Source: Ottelia alismoides
Lineage: Eukaryota; Streptophyta; Magnoliopsida; Alismatales; Hydrocharitaceae
Length of the DNA: 64,000 nt
Reading direction: 5' to 3'
NCBI GenBank assembly: GCA_037367405.1
Contig: JAZKJV010002332.1
Span: 372,001 to 436,000, forward strand
The number at the start of each line of letters is the position of its first letter. Position 1 is the first letter of the stretch. The notes under the pieces are model-generated. The model did no database searches. It was not told where the DNA came from and worked only from the letters and a program-made list of their open reading frames with translations. A program made the position numbers and the translations under genes. This document shows positions 11,401 through 22,499 of the stretch, one piece after another.

Positions 11401-12530
11401 AACACGGAACCAGATTTAGAGGCGGTTCAACCATACTTGATCAAGTATACAACACTACTAGATCTGAAGTTGCTCCTTCATACACTGAAGTATGTCATCC
11501 TGGTAGGACCCAAAGAGGGATTTCCTATCATCAATAGTTCTGACTTGGCCTTAGAATAAGAGACTAGGCTCTTAGATGTCTTAGAGAAGAACCACAAGGC
11601 TATATGTTGGATGGTGTCAGATCTTGTGGGGATTAACTTTGCTCTCTGCTCGCATCACATTTTTGTTGAGGATAATGTGAGATCTTCCCGTGAGCTCAAG
11701 AGGAGAATAAACCCTAATCTATGGGAACTAGTGAAGAAAGAAATCTAGATGCGGTGAAAAGCATGATTCATATACCCTATTTTAGACTCCAAGGGGGTGG
11801 CCCCACTTCATGTTGTCACTTAAAAGTCGGGAATTTTGATGGTCATCAATGAGGAGGGGATAGAGATTATGACACAAGTACCCACGTTGTGGCACATCTA
11901 TGTCGACTACAAACAACTAAATGCCACAACTAACAAATACCACTTTCCCTTGACATTTCATGATTAGATTTTGGATAGACTAGCAGGGAAAGTGTTCTTT
12001 TGTTTTCTTGATGTGTACTCGAGATACAATCATGTATACATCACCCTCGAGGACCATGAAAGGACCACATTGCATGTCCATTCATCATTTACACGTTCAA
12101 GTGCATGCCATTCAGTCATTGAAATGCTTCAGGCACATTTTAGAGGTACATGATCGTTGTATTTACTAATATGGTGGGGGATTCTTGAATATCTTCATGG
12201 ATGACTTCCCAATCAATAATGATTCTTTTGATACAGTTTTAGCACACTTGGACCAAGTCACTAGGAGGAGTAGAGAGGTAAATCTTGTATTCTCCTTCTA
12301 GAAAAACCATTTCATATTGACGGAGGGTCTTGTGTTGGCGCATGTCATCTCTTAGAAGGGAATGGAGGTTGACCCTGCCAAGGTGAATCTAATCAAGAAA
12401 ATTGATCCAACAACCAACGTAAAGTTAGTGAGGTCATTCTTAGGGCATGTTGGATTTTATAGAAGATTCATTAATGATTTCTTAAAGATTTCTCATCCAC
12501 TGACGGAGCTATAAGGAAAAGACATCGAGT
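11401..12530 (+). pseudogene. Reverse transcriptase remnant, element P
   Basis: The order of motifs is that of Ty3/gypsy Athila/Tat RT: HKAICWMVSDLVGINFALCSHHI (shown only in part by position, about 11595-11660), ELKRRINPN (11695), VAPLHVV (11800), YVDYKQLNATTNKYHFPL (11905-11955), LDRLAGKVFFCFLDVYSRYN (11970-12030), the catalytic FMDD intact at 12194-12205, then a thumb/connection segment LVRSFLGHVGFYRRFINDF (12427-12485). The segment equivalent to FxYxxMPFGLxNAPATF is scrambled around 12080-12150. There are several stops (12152, 12302, 12354, 12511), so it is dead despite the intact FMDD. Confidence 0.9.
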
Positions 12531-12539
12531 TCATTGTAC

Positions 12540-13060
12540 ATCACAAGTATTTGTAGGCCTTTTAGCTCTTGAAGATAGAAGTTTGTGACTCATCAATATT
12601 ACAAGCTCCAAATTGGTCTCAGCCCTTTCATATCACAATTGACATGTCTCAATTTACCATAGGAGCTGTTTTAGGTCAGAGGCGAGAAGGGATTCCATTT
12701 CTGATCTACAATGCGAGCAAAGTTCTGGAACCGACATAGAAGAACTATACGTGACCAAAAAGGAAATGGTCGTTGTAGAATGGGCCATCGAGAAGTTCAA
12801 GTCGTATATTTTGGGATCTAAGGTAACAGTTTTCACAGATCACACAATCAGTTGGTACATAATGGAAAAGAATCATACAAAGGCATGTCATCTTAGGTGG
12901 ATTTTACTACTCCAAGAGTTTGATTTGGAGAAAAAGGATAAACCTAGAGAAAGGATGGTATGGTTTATCCCCTTTTGATTTGCAGATTAAGGACAAACTT
13001 GGAGTAAAGAATGTTATGGTTGATCCCCTTTCCTAAATTGAGCAGAAGGATTCTCCTGAC
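12540..13060 (+). pseudogene. RNase H remnant, element P
   Basis: The translation includes ILQAPNWSQPFHITIDMSQF, then IGAVLGQRREGIPFLIYNAS (about 12597-12720), then VTKKEMVVVEWAIEKFKSYI followed by LGSKVTVFTDH (12751-12843). This is the gypsy RNase H order with its conserved Glu and the TDH segment. The C-terminal RWILLLQEFDLE (12898-12933) and a decayed DHLS equivalent follow. A frameshift lies near 12735. It abuts the RT and leads into the integrase, as in Ty3/gypsy pol. Confidence 0.9.
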
Positions 13061-13089
13061 AATGAGAATATTAGAGATACCATCTCAGG

Positions 13090-14345
13090 TGAGTCTATTT
13101 ACGTTATTGACACTCTCCCTTGGTATGCCAATTTGGTGAACTATCTTGTCTCCAAGTATGTTCCTCGTGGTTGGACTATGAGCAATATTAACCAACTAAA
13201 GTTGGATTCGAGGAGATATCACTGGGAGGATCTATTCCTCTCTTTTTTGGGGTTAGATTGTGCCTAGAAAAGGTATATTCCTCAGGAGGAATTGCAGAGT
13301 GTCCTCATGTATTGCCATTCACTTGAGGATGGAGGACACCATTTGGGGAAAAGAGCATACGAGGTACTCCAATGTGGATTTTACGAACCGATGATGTTCA
13401 GAGATTCCATTGATTATGTACGTCGTGCCTGATCTGTCAGCGGATGGGAGGTATATAGAGATGAGATGCCCATGCAACTAGAGATTTTTTATGATGTTTT
13501 TAATGCATGGAGCATAGATTTATAGGTCACTTTTTTAAGGACATGTGCATCTCGCTGGTGGTCGATTACTTATCAAGGTGGGTGGAGGCTATCCCAACCC
13601 AAGCCATAGATAGTAAGATTGTCTGTATGTTTTAGACGGACAATATCATTGCAATATTTGGGGTCCCAAATGTTCTGATTTCTGATAGGGGTAGCCACAT
13701 TGTGAACAAAGATGTTACATCAATGGCTAAGGACTATGGATTTCAACATAGAGTAACTAGTACTTACCACTCATAGTCTACTAGCATGGCATAGGTTTCT
13801 AATATGGAAGTGAAGAGTATTTTTGAGAAGTTGGTTTGTCTCGATAGGAAGAATTGGTCCTAGCTATTAGACCAAGTTCTGCGGGCTTATAGGGTGACGT
13901 GCAAGATACCACTTCTGAATGATCTATGGAAAGCCATGACATTTGTCTATGGAGTTGATACACAAATCAGAATGAAAAATAAAACAAGTGAATTGGAGTG
14001 GTCACCTAGGGAAGATTTGTCGTGACTTGAACTTGAATGAGCTCATGGAAATCAGAAACCAGGCATATGAAATCAGTCTAATCTATAAGGACAAGGTTGA
14101 CAAGTGACATGATCTGCACGTTAGGTGGAAAAACATTGTTATACGATAAAATGTATGGTTGTTTCACGTTAAGGTAAGATTTTTCCATGGGAAGGTCAAA
14201 TCTAAATGGATGGGTCCTTACGTTGTTAAGAAAGTGCACAACAAAAGGAAGTGTATATATAGTCGATCTTACAGATGATGCACATTCCTTTCTATTTAAT
14301 GGACAATTGTTGAAGTCCTTCGTCGATTACACGGTGTAGTCTGTA
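13090..14345 (+). pseudogene. Integrase remnant, element P
   Basis: Zinc-binding region: YCHSLEDGGHHLGKRAYEVL at about 13312-13372, then GFYEP and a broken CxxC (13420-13440). Catalytic core: FNAWSIDL (13500-13525, first Asp), FGVPNVLISDRGSHIVNKD (13660-13715, second Asp), then YHS with the conserved Glu region replaced (about 13765-13815) and NWSxLLDQVLRAYRV (13850-13900). C-terminal part: LNELMEIRNQAYEISLIYKD (14030-14090) and a VRFFHGKVKSKWMGPYVV module (14175-14225). Placing integrase after RNase H is diagnostic of Ty3/gypsy. It is interrupted by many stops. Confidence 0.88.
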
Positions 14346-14489
14346 CATGTTTAGGTCATCAACTTTCAGATCATTCTTCATGGAGATGCAACATACAAAT
14401 TCAACAATTGAGATTCACCTAGTCCTTTTCCCATACACACAATAAATTAATTCATTCTTTTTGAGTTTTGGATACTTATCCTATAGATA

Positions 14490-14853
14490 CTCACTCCTTA
14501 CTTAGGCTATTCAAGACTTAAGTATAGGAGGAACCCTCACTCTTGTCTGTAGATTCTTGTCGCTCTCTTGAATCACTCTTTCGGCCCAGTCCCTTTGTAC
14601 ATATATTCTTCATACTTAGGCTTTTTCTAGCCTAAGTATATGGGTGTTGGGCCTTGTCATACCCATCATTGTCTTCTATTCATTAGTGTCTTATCCCTTA
14701 GTGCTCTACCCTATACTTATGTTATTTAAAGCCTAAGTATAGGGGGGTAGTACATGTTTCTCTCCTCGTATTTTTACTTGTCTTATGCTAAGTATGAGTT
14801 GTCTTTTATACCACTTGTGACATGACGACATACAAAAATCTAAGTATAGGGGG
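14490..14853 (+). repeat. Array of purine-tract hairpins before 3' end of element P
   Basis: Four to five units share the core CTAAGTATAGGGG, most preceded by its complement so that each folds. 14612-14622 with 14629-14639 is an 11-bp perfect stem (ATACTTAGGCT/AGCCTAAGTAT). 14709-14719 with 14734-14744 is another (CCCTATACTTA/TAAGTATAGGG). Weaker units lie at 14497-14531, 14785-14800 and 14841-14853. Each right arm resembles a polypurine tract. The same design occurs in element B at 20596-20964. Confidence 0.8.
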
Positions 14854-15390
14854 TGTACATACGTATTTTCAAATATAGTTTATACATAGCTGGTACATTC
14901 ACATGTTTATATATTACTATGGGCTATGGGTATGGGGATATTGAAACTGACTTGTACAAATATTTTACAAATTGTTTTGAAAAAGAGTACACTTTGTTTA
15001 GACACATTGTTTGTATATACGCAATAAAAGTTGTTTTTAATGATTAAAGAGGCTTCCTAATAAGTTGATCTACTCCCTGACACTTATACTTTCATACAAG
15101 GCATGTGAAGTTCAAGAAAACTAGATTTATGATGTCCTACCTTTTAGAGTTAACCAAACTTTGTCATTTGGGTTTATGACCTAATTATTTACATCTCCAG
15201 ATTTTACAAGATGCCCATGTTATATTGCATAATAGTCTCTACCTTAAAGAATATGATCAACACCTCACATGGATGACTGCAGTTATGATGAGATGAGTTG
15301 AGGTTTCAATTGTGGAACTACGATGGATGATTTGAGTCATGACCTAATTTTATGATGCTCGAGGATGAGATAAAATCAATGAGGTCTTCA
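14854..15390 (+). other. 3' untranslated region of element P with decayed pre-LTR box
   Basis: No gene is seen. At 15352-15370 ATGCTCGAGGATGAGAT is a decayed form of the GCTCGAGGACGAGC box found just before the 3' LTR in the plus-strand copy at 34163-34180 and (reverse) at 19159-19176. The purine tract and LTR that should follow are not recognisable, so the element's 3' LTR is missing or too diverged. Confidence 0.5.
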
Positions 15391-15704
15391 TTAAACCAGA
15401 GTGTCACCGACCTAAGCCAGTAATAGAACAAGTTATCGTAATATCCCTTTATGTTTACCTAAGTTTTTGGTTGTGATGAAATTAATAAAAAATTATTGAT
15501 CAGTGTACGCCAACTTGGTAAAAGTAGTAGAGCTAGCCAAAAAGAAATGAAAGATACAGTTGAAAAGCTCTCACATTACAGATCTACATTCAAAAGTGCT
15601 TCCACCAAAGGCAAGCACTCACAACCTTCCAAAGTGTCCACTTGGACCACTATTTTAGGCGTTTATGAGTCAGTCAAGCACCCAAAAAAGGCTCTGCATC
15701 ATAT
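15391..15704 (+). other. Unassigned stretch with a short ORF
   Basis: A 71-codon frame (15496-15708) rich in Lys and Ser runs into the end of the LTR at 15705. It matches no family I recognise, and its length is within chance expectation. Nothing else is seen here. Confidence 0.3.
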
Positions 15705-16570
15705 TGATTGACACATATTTTATCATTTTAATAGTATCGAATTAACAATTTCGTTGCAGTCAGATAAATTCAAATCGATCAAAAACTTACCGCACGAATA
15801 GAATAATCGATTAATTAGCTAATGCACAGTTCGATGTTTTTTTAACCTGGGCAAGCCTCAGGGTCGACTCAAGGAGGCAAAGAAACAACTTCGGATCAGA
15901 TTATACGAATTAGCTCACGGTTTTCCAAGAAAGAAATTTTTTTGTAATTTTTTTAGGCAATAAAATGCAAATGCACAAATACGGATGAACTAGATTATTA
16001 AGAAAATCAACAAATTAGCTAAATTGATTTCAATGTCAAATTAATCCAATTCAACCAAATTATAATTTTCCTATAAATCTAATCCAATGATGAATGCTAA
16101 ATGTATTTTTTTGGAAATTTTGGGTTAATATGCAACGATGAAAATGCAAACTTTTTGAGGATTTTTATGCAACTTTTCGATCAAATGAAATGCAAAAAAT
16201 TATGAAAAATTTACTTGAAGTTAAATATGATGATTGGAGGCTACACTATATTTTAGAATTTTCTGACTCTTTATTAATTTTTTATGAATTTTTCACTGAA
16301 AACAAAGTGAATGCTAGTGCTTAATTTTTAATAAATCCACAAAAATGAATTATCTAGAAGCAAAATTATCACAAATTGATATTTAAGTTTGCGATCCAAA
16401 ATTCTTGGAATTTCACAAAAATTATATTTGAGGATTTTATTGAAAATCATTTACTGTAATCACTCAACAATTTATTTTAGGCAAAATAAACTCCAATTTA
16501 GATGCAATTTGGACAGCAATTAAATAGCACTTAAAGGCATCATCCACAATTGTTTCACAATTTTTTGAGA

Positions 16571-16596
16571 ATATATATATATATATATATATATAT
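16571..16596. repeat. (AT)n microsatellite
   Basis: Thirteen AT units inside LTR B. Confidence 0.95.
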
Positions 16597-16924
16597 GTGA
16601 ATTTCAGAGCCTAAATGGGTAAAAATCACTCAATTTCAAACCCTGATTTTTAGTAAATTATTCAAAGCTCATAAAAATTTAAATAATTAGCCAAAAAATA
16701 AAGAATTAGTTTCTCTACAAAATAATATTTTGTTGATTAAAAATTGATGCAAAATCGATGTCCAAATTATTACTCAAAGTCAAGGGTGTCTTCACAATAA
16801 ATAAATGAAAGAAATAAATTGAAACTGTACACATGGGCACTTTTGCAAATATAGAAAACTTACAAGTTAGATATGCATATTTTCCAAAAAAAATAAAAAA
16901 ATTGAATCTTTTGCTTTTCTTCTC

Positions 16925-17450
16925 CCGTAAGAAAGGACGTAAGGGCGTGGGGGCTCTATGCGTGGAGCGCCGCTGGAGGAGTTCGGCCATGCGTGGGGAG
17001 GATCGGCGGGCGGAGCGGCTAGAGACGGTGGGTGCTCGGTGCGGTGGAAGGTCGGCATGGCGGTGCGGCGAAGGGGTACGGATCCATCTTCAAGTGGCGT
17101 GCGATGGCGATGCACGGCTAGAGCATCGCGCTGGAGGGGGAGCATCTGGTGGTCGGCTCTTGGCGAGGCCGCGTGCAGGTGGAGAGTGGAGGCGGCTGGC
17201 GGCCGCGGGGATGGTCAGCCGTTGAGGCGGCTGCGGTCGTGGGGGCAGCTGCAGGGGCCGGGATGCGTGGCGGTGGTGGGGCACGCCCCTCGCGAGGGAG
17301 GCGACCAGCCGCAGGCGTAGGGGAGCGGTCACGGGCTGGAGAGCGTGCGGTGGTGCGCTCGTACGGAGATGGAGGCTGCTGTTGGTGGCCGCGGGGCAGG
17401 CGCCTGCCGGCGGCGTCGGACGATCGTGAGGGAAGGGGTGTTGTAGTTGA
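16925..17450 (-). other. GC-rich island within LTR B
   Basis: About 500 bp, strongly GC-rich, in a setting of roughly 30% GC. It opens overlapping frames on both strands (for example 16833-17225 plus, 17118-17471 minus, rich in Pro/Arg/Ser/Ala). All are compositional: no domain, no conserved start, and equally long frames in opposite phases. By position it corresponds to the C-rich (LTR sense) middle of the other LTRs, but it is much more extreme. Confidence 0.7.
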
Positions 17451-19140
17451 CCTGCAACTTTTTTTTTGCAAATTTTTTATTGTATTTTTTTGTAAACATG
17501 AAAGAAGAGGATAAATTTGTGGTGATGGTGATGCCTAAAATAATAAAATAAAATAAAATAATGATGATGGATATGGTGGTGGTGGATTTGATGGTTAAAA
17601 AATGTGATAAGAACATGGGATGATAATGAACGAAAAAATGACGTCAGATAAATAATTAAAAATGACTAAGTGAAGATAGATGATTTACCTGGGTTCATCA
17701 AATTTTGGAGGAGGTGGTCCTCAAGTCATGTTGTCGCCTCAAGAAGGGTGGCAGAGTCCTTCGAAGCTGAAGCAGCGTCTTGCAAGGGATGACTGCGACG
17801 AAGTAGTTGAGACGACCTCGGATCTCGCCGTGGTCGGAGGACATCGCTCGACGATGATTCTCGGTAGCTGTCACATACAGATAGCTGGAGCTCTCTCTCT
17901 CTCTTTTCTATCGAAATGGGGGATGAAGATAAATGAGGGATGAGAGGAGAATAAAAAGGAGGAGGAGGGAGTTTAGAAAATAAGTGGAGAAGATGAAGAA
18001 GATGGAGGAGGTGGTGACTTGGAGTAAGGAACAAGTAGAGAATAAGTAAAAAGGTGAGAAATAAAATAAAATAATAATAAAATTAAAATATATAATAAGT
18101 AAAGTAAAATAAGTAGGCTACTAGATAATGAAGGGAAAATAAATAAAAGAAAATAAAAATAAAAAAATATAAATAATTAATTAAAATAAATAATAATAAA
18201 TAAAATAAAGAATAAATAATATAAATAAATAATAAAATAAATTATGAAATTAATAAAATAATAAAAAATAGGGTGACAGGTGGAGGCTCTAGGAGTTTCC
18301 ACGTGTCGCACCTGAAAAATCAAAAATTAAGTGTAAAGAAAATAAAAAAATAACAAAAGGCTTCAAATTAAAAAGTGGTCAACATGAAAGTTGCTCTTCT
18401 CAATGAGGCGACAACTTCCGTGAAGGACCAAAAATCATAGGAAGTCATATGTATAAAGTGTCTTCTTGGGTGATACATTATAGGTATAAAATACCACATT
18501 TTATCTTTTGCATTTTTTTATTTTTAATTAAGAGAAAACAAAAAAATATAGAAAATATGAAAAGAATATTTATAAATCTGTATATATTTTTGGATTTTTA
18601 GTAATTAAGAAAATAAAAGGTTAAAATACAAGGGCAAAAAGGTCAAATTGTACAATATACAATAGGGGCCCAAAACCCAAGTTTTGCATACGATCTCCGA
18701 TTTTAAGGAAATTGGTCTCATTTTGAAGGTATTTGAATGTATACTTCATTAAAAGTGAGTAGGCCTAACTGGGATACTGTATGAGAGAGATATGTACATT
18801 TTAAGGCTCCTAGTTTCAAACTTGGACTCTGGTTTTATTGTTCAATTTTACAAGTTAGTATTTTTTGGTTTTTTTCTTCTATTAGTCTTAGTAATATATA
18901 CACTATAGAGTTTATTTTATTGGATTTGAAGTTAGTACAAAATAGATACAAATATGGTATTTACAAGTGATTTTTACAAGTGAATTTGTCTTATTTAATG
19001 CAAATATGAATGCTAAAATGCAGATATTTTTTATGCATGCATGAATGCTAAATATACAATATAAGTGGAAATATGAAGCTAATTACTCGGGAATAAAGCT
19101 CTATTTTCAACTTTTATTTTGATGAATAATATACTCATCA

Positions 19141-20595
19141 ATACCCTATACTTAAACCTTGCTCGTCCCCAAGCAACTAAAATGAAATGCAAAAGTGAAT
19201 TGATTTTGGGTTCTATACAGAGGTCATGAATAAAAGATGAAAATGGAGCTTGACTCAACCTTTGGATTAGTAATGTGGTTGAACCTTATTGGGATATGAA
19301 TTTAAGACCTAATAGACTTTAAGTTCCTCAAGTCTTCTATTCAAGATGCCTTTGTAGTAAGGTCAGAACAAATCCTTATACGCAAATTTCTGATGACTAT
19401 GAATTTTACTTGTACTATGTAAGTGAAATATAGCTCTCCACATCAGAAATGGCTAAGAAAAAGCCTCCTCTAACAAGGTAACTCTAATTCCCTGGTCCAG
19501 TAACTCTTTCCTCGAGGATTGGGGTATTCCCTTCTAAGTTCAAGTGCAACCGGCTCAAGAAGAGGGGTGGAGAGAAGAATGGACAGTAGCCAACGTAGCT
19601 ACCTATCCCAGGATGCTTGACCAGTGTAGCCAAGTCATCCAGCTCCAGGCTTCTGGCAAATATACATACTCCTACAGGCATTTTATTTTAAATCAGGCCT
19701 ATCTACTTTTTTGGAGTTCTCTCTTTTTTTCTTTCTTTTCTTTTTTTTGAACTATATACAAGGGGCAGCATGTACATCAGGAGTTTTTCCTCTTGAGCCA
19801 GTAGACTATACCTCTATTGAAGCTTTATTGAAACCCACAGCATCCCGTCCTTAGACGTCAACACCACCAGACTTGGTTGAGATGCACTACCCTCTCTAGA
19901 GGAGGACAGTTGTTTCCACCCCTGTGCTACTACAAGCCAAAGGATTATACCTCCTCACCACCCCAACCATGAAGAGCTACGTGCATGGTGCTTGTCCATG
20001 TTAGGTAACTGTCTAAAAGAATCATGTATTGGTACGAGATATTCTACTTAGACTAATCAATATGACATGTGAACATAGACTTGCACACTCAAAGAATTAA
20101 GTCCCTTGACCTGAGAAATCTTAACTCCAGTTCCTATAAGGTTCCTCTGAAATTAGGTAGATTAAGATCAAATAAAATCCATCCTCAACATCTATTCATA
20201 ACTTGGTTCGGAACCCACGAACTTTTCACTTTGCGTATGCAAGATATGCAGATGAGATGTAGATGACATGCTATGTAGATAAATGAAGTGAAAGACACAA
20301 ATTTTTTTGAATGCAAGGATGATATGCATGAGTAAATAAGAAGCCTATTTTTTTGGTTTTTTTGTTTTTTTTTAAAAATTTAGTATACCTCCTATGTTAC
20401 AACAATTTTACAAGAATTCTATAAGTATTATACAAATTATATAACTATTATTATACGTATTATACAAGTATACATGTATTTTACAATTTTTCTTCAATTT
20501 TTACCCACCCGTAACTATTGCATAATATATGCAAAAATGCGTGCAAATACGTGAAAGTACGAGCTATGGGTAAAGTATATATGTAATATATACAT
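19141..20595 (-). other. 3' untranslated region of element B with pre-LTR box
   Basis: The minus strand from 19176 to 19141 reads a TTGCTTGGGGACGAGCAA hairpin-like box, then TTTAAGTATAGGG, then the LTR. This is the same arrangement as at 34163-34198. I see no coding frame in the other 1.4 kb; short frames at 19484-19750 and 20069-20266 are isolated and unmatched. Confidence 0.65.
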
Positions 20596-20964
20596 GCCCC
20601 CCTATACTTAGTGTGTGCTATGTTCTCCGAGCAAGAAAAGAGAGGAAAAAGTCATAGCTCGTGCTAAGCGTAGGAGAGCTATAATAACAAAAATGTATAG
20701 AAGTCGTCCCGTCCCCTAATACTTAGACTGTAGCAGCCTAAGTGTAGAAGAAGAACAAAAATGGGGCAGGCGAGGTCAAGAGGGGAAATGGATGAGTATT
20801 TACTTGGAGGGCATCAATCCCCCCTATACTTAGGCTTTGGTCAGCCAAAGTATAGGACAGAAGTAAGTGTGAGAATCGATGAGATCTGGAGAATGTACAT
20901 AGAATGATGAAGAGACTCGGGTCACTCTCCCCCTATACTTAGGATCTGTTCATCCTAAGTATAG
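20596..20964 (-). repeat. Purine-tract hairpin array in element B
   Basis: The units on the plus strand are CCCCCCTATACTTA (20597-20610), CCCCTAATACTTAG...CCTAAGTGTAG (20713-20746), CCCCCTATACTTAGGCT...AGCCAAAGTATAGG (20819-20855), and CTATACTTAGGAT/ATCCTAAGTATAG, a perfect 13-bp stem (20933-20945 with 20952-20964). Read in element orientation, each gives TAAGTATAGGGGG, a purine tract like that next to the 3' LTR. Confidence 0.8.
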
Positions 20965-21062
20965 CCATAAAATGAAATGATATGGAGCCGGGGCGAGTGA
21001 TTCAAATAACTGGGGATGGAGGGAAAGAAAAAATATATAAGAGGATTGAGAATATACAAGGA

Positions 21063-21736
21063 TCAAGAAGGTTTGTGATGAACCTTCTTGCGTAAACGAG
21101 GAGGTGAGGAATATACAAGTGTGTCGCTGTCAGAATCGTCCTCAGATGAATAGTAGTGAGGTAAAGGGATTGTCCAACGCAGGTCGACACACGACTGCTT
21201 GCTTAGATAAGGCTTAAGAACAGCCGAACTGAGCTCACTCATATAAATCACCTCATCCAGACATGATAAGGACTCCTCAGAAAGTTTCTTCCCTGGTATG
21301 TTGAAGGAGACTTTCTTAATCGATTTTCTAGAACCTGAATCATTGAGAGGGAGTGGAGAGCGACGCGCCTTGAGGGGTTCGGTAAAACTCCGCGGGGAAT
21401 CATTTCTCGACTGCCTCTCACTAGATAGCCGACAAGAGGAGGGAGCAGCCATATTTTTTGTGGAGTCAATTTAGTCTTGGTTGTTTCCTTTGAAGGTCCG
21501 GTATGTGGTGCGGTGCTGACCATGGGTTCCTCATCAGATGAGTCACCATATAGATTGTAATATTCCTGATGGGTCAGCACATGTCTCAAGAAGGTGCTAG
21601 TGATCTCAGTTGGCTTGGCATTATTGGGCTCTTGTGTCGGATCATCAAAATGGTCAAGGCAATCAACAAAGGTCATGTCCGACTCAATGATAGCTTTTGG
21701 TCGTGAATCCTCTTTAGAAGCAGTCATGGTGGTGGT
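21063..21736 (-). pseudogene. Acidic Ser-rich C-terminal ORF of element B
   Basis: It continues in the same frame as the protease-like region upstream after one stop at about 21737, then shifts by one frame near 21455. Features: FVDCLDHFDDPTQEP (about 21680-21635), YYNLYGDSSDEEP (about 21558-21520), a basic middle (SGSRKSIKKVSF), and a second acidic cluster YYSSEDDSDSDTLVYSSPP followed by RLRKKVHHK to the stop at 21063. No RT, RNase H or integrase motif is present; the 3' UTR starts at once. Acidic linkers between protease and RT are seen in element A (25681-25977), so this may be that linker left exposed after loss of pol, or a functional tail of a non-autonomous element. No function can be assigned. 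Confidence 0.6.
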
Positions 21737-21739
21737 TCA

Positions 21740-22495
21740 AACAGTTGGTGAAGTGGAGGTGTGGGGAGTATCTGAACCAACGGTCGTCCCAACAGTCGGT
21801 CTCTCAAGTGTAGAAGAGAGGTGGGACTCGTCTACCTCTTGATGGTAATGACTATCAGTGGATATGCGAGTCACCTTAGAGTAAAGTGTATCAAAGAATG
21901 GGTGAGGTTGAAGCACTCCCAATGCTGTAAAATCGATTTCCCGGGTCTCGCAATTTATAATCGTCTTTGCCAAGGCTAAGAATGGCTTCCCGAGAATAAT
22001 AGGAGACTGGGTAAATTCTCCTCGATGCTTAATGTCAATGACTGTGAAGTCTTCCTAGAGTAGAGCACTTTGGAAAGTTATGATGACTGAAATGGCTCCT
22101 CTCGACCGTTTGATAGATCGATCAGCCAGCTGAACGATCTCTCTCGACATTCTGATTGGCCTGAGATTGAGCTTGTCAAACATAGAGGTCGAGAGGATAT
22201 TTATCGGAGTGTCATTATCGATTCTTGCATGGGTAAAGATAGTGTCTTTGATTTCACACTCAACTCGGGGCAACCGCTGCACTTTGCAACACTTGGTCTT
22301 TCTCCCCATCACCAAGGAGGTGGTCATAGACACTATGTGTCTTTCATTCCTTGTTCTCTTATTACCCAACCTCTTGTGCATGATATTACTCTTTAAAGAT
22401 CTGTTGAGGTCAGAAAAGTGATCTATAGCCTTTATTAAGGGAAGTTTAAAAAGAAATTCCTCATCGAGTGCTTCCCTTAGGGCAGGATCTATTTT
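21740..22495 (-). pseudogene. Retropepsin-like ORF of element B
   Basis: The minus-strand frame reads DPALREALDEEFLFKLPLIK then AIDHFSDLNRSLK (about 22490-22390), a basic stretch, VECEIKDTIFTHARIDNDTP and INILSTSMFDKLNL (about 22265-22170), IVQLADRSIKRSRGAI, and after one stop at 22055 SPIILGKPFLALAKTIINC then ETREIDFTALG (about 22005-21915). This is the full Athila/Tat protease layout (FLxxIPLxxALDHxPxxxxxLK, DxGxxxNxLP, LQLADRS, ILGRPFLxTxxAxI). The catalytic D(T/S)G is DND, so proteolysis is doubtful. Only one stop falls within the domain, far fewer than in elements A or P. Confidence 0.75.
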
Positions 22496-22499
22496 TTTA

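Larger units (their letters stand above)
15705..19140 (-). repeat. 3' LTR of element B, 3.4 kb
   Basis: On the minus strand it starts TGATGAGTATATTATTCATC at 19140, directly after the purine tract AAGTATAGGG, and ends GTGTCAATCA at 15705. The same end (GGGTCAATCA) precedes the primer-binding site at 25012, which fixes the boundary. It shares the block at 18660-18740 (CAAAACCCAAGTTTTGCATA, then CTCCGATTTTAA) with the LTR at 30455-33626, as well as a CACGTG box at 18300-18305. The middle (16925-17450) is a strongly GC-rich island. No protein is supported. Confidence 0.85.

Noticed and set aside
15496..15711. 71-codon Lys/Ser-rich ORF as a small gene
   Set aside because: Length expected by chance, no motif, and it runs into the end of LTR B.
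16833..17616. Overlapping Arg/Ala/Pro-rich ORFs on both strands
   Set aside because: Explained by the GC-rich island of LTR B; no domain, and similar lengths in opposite phases.
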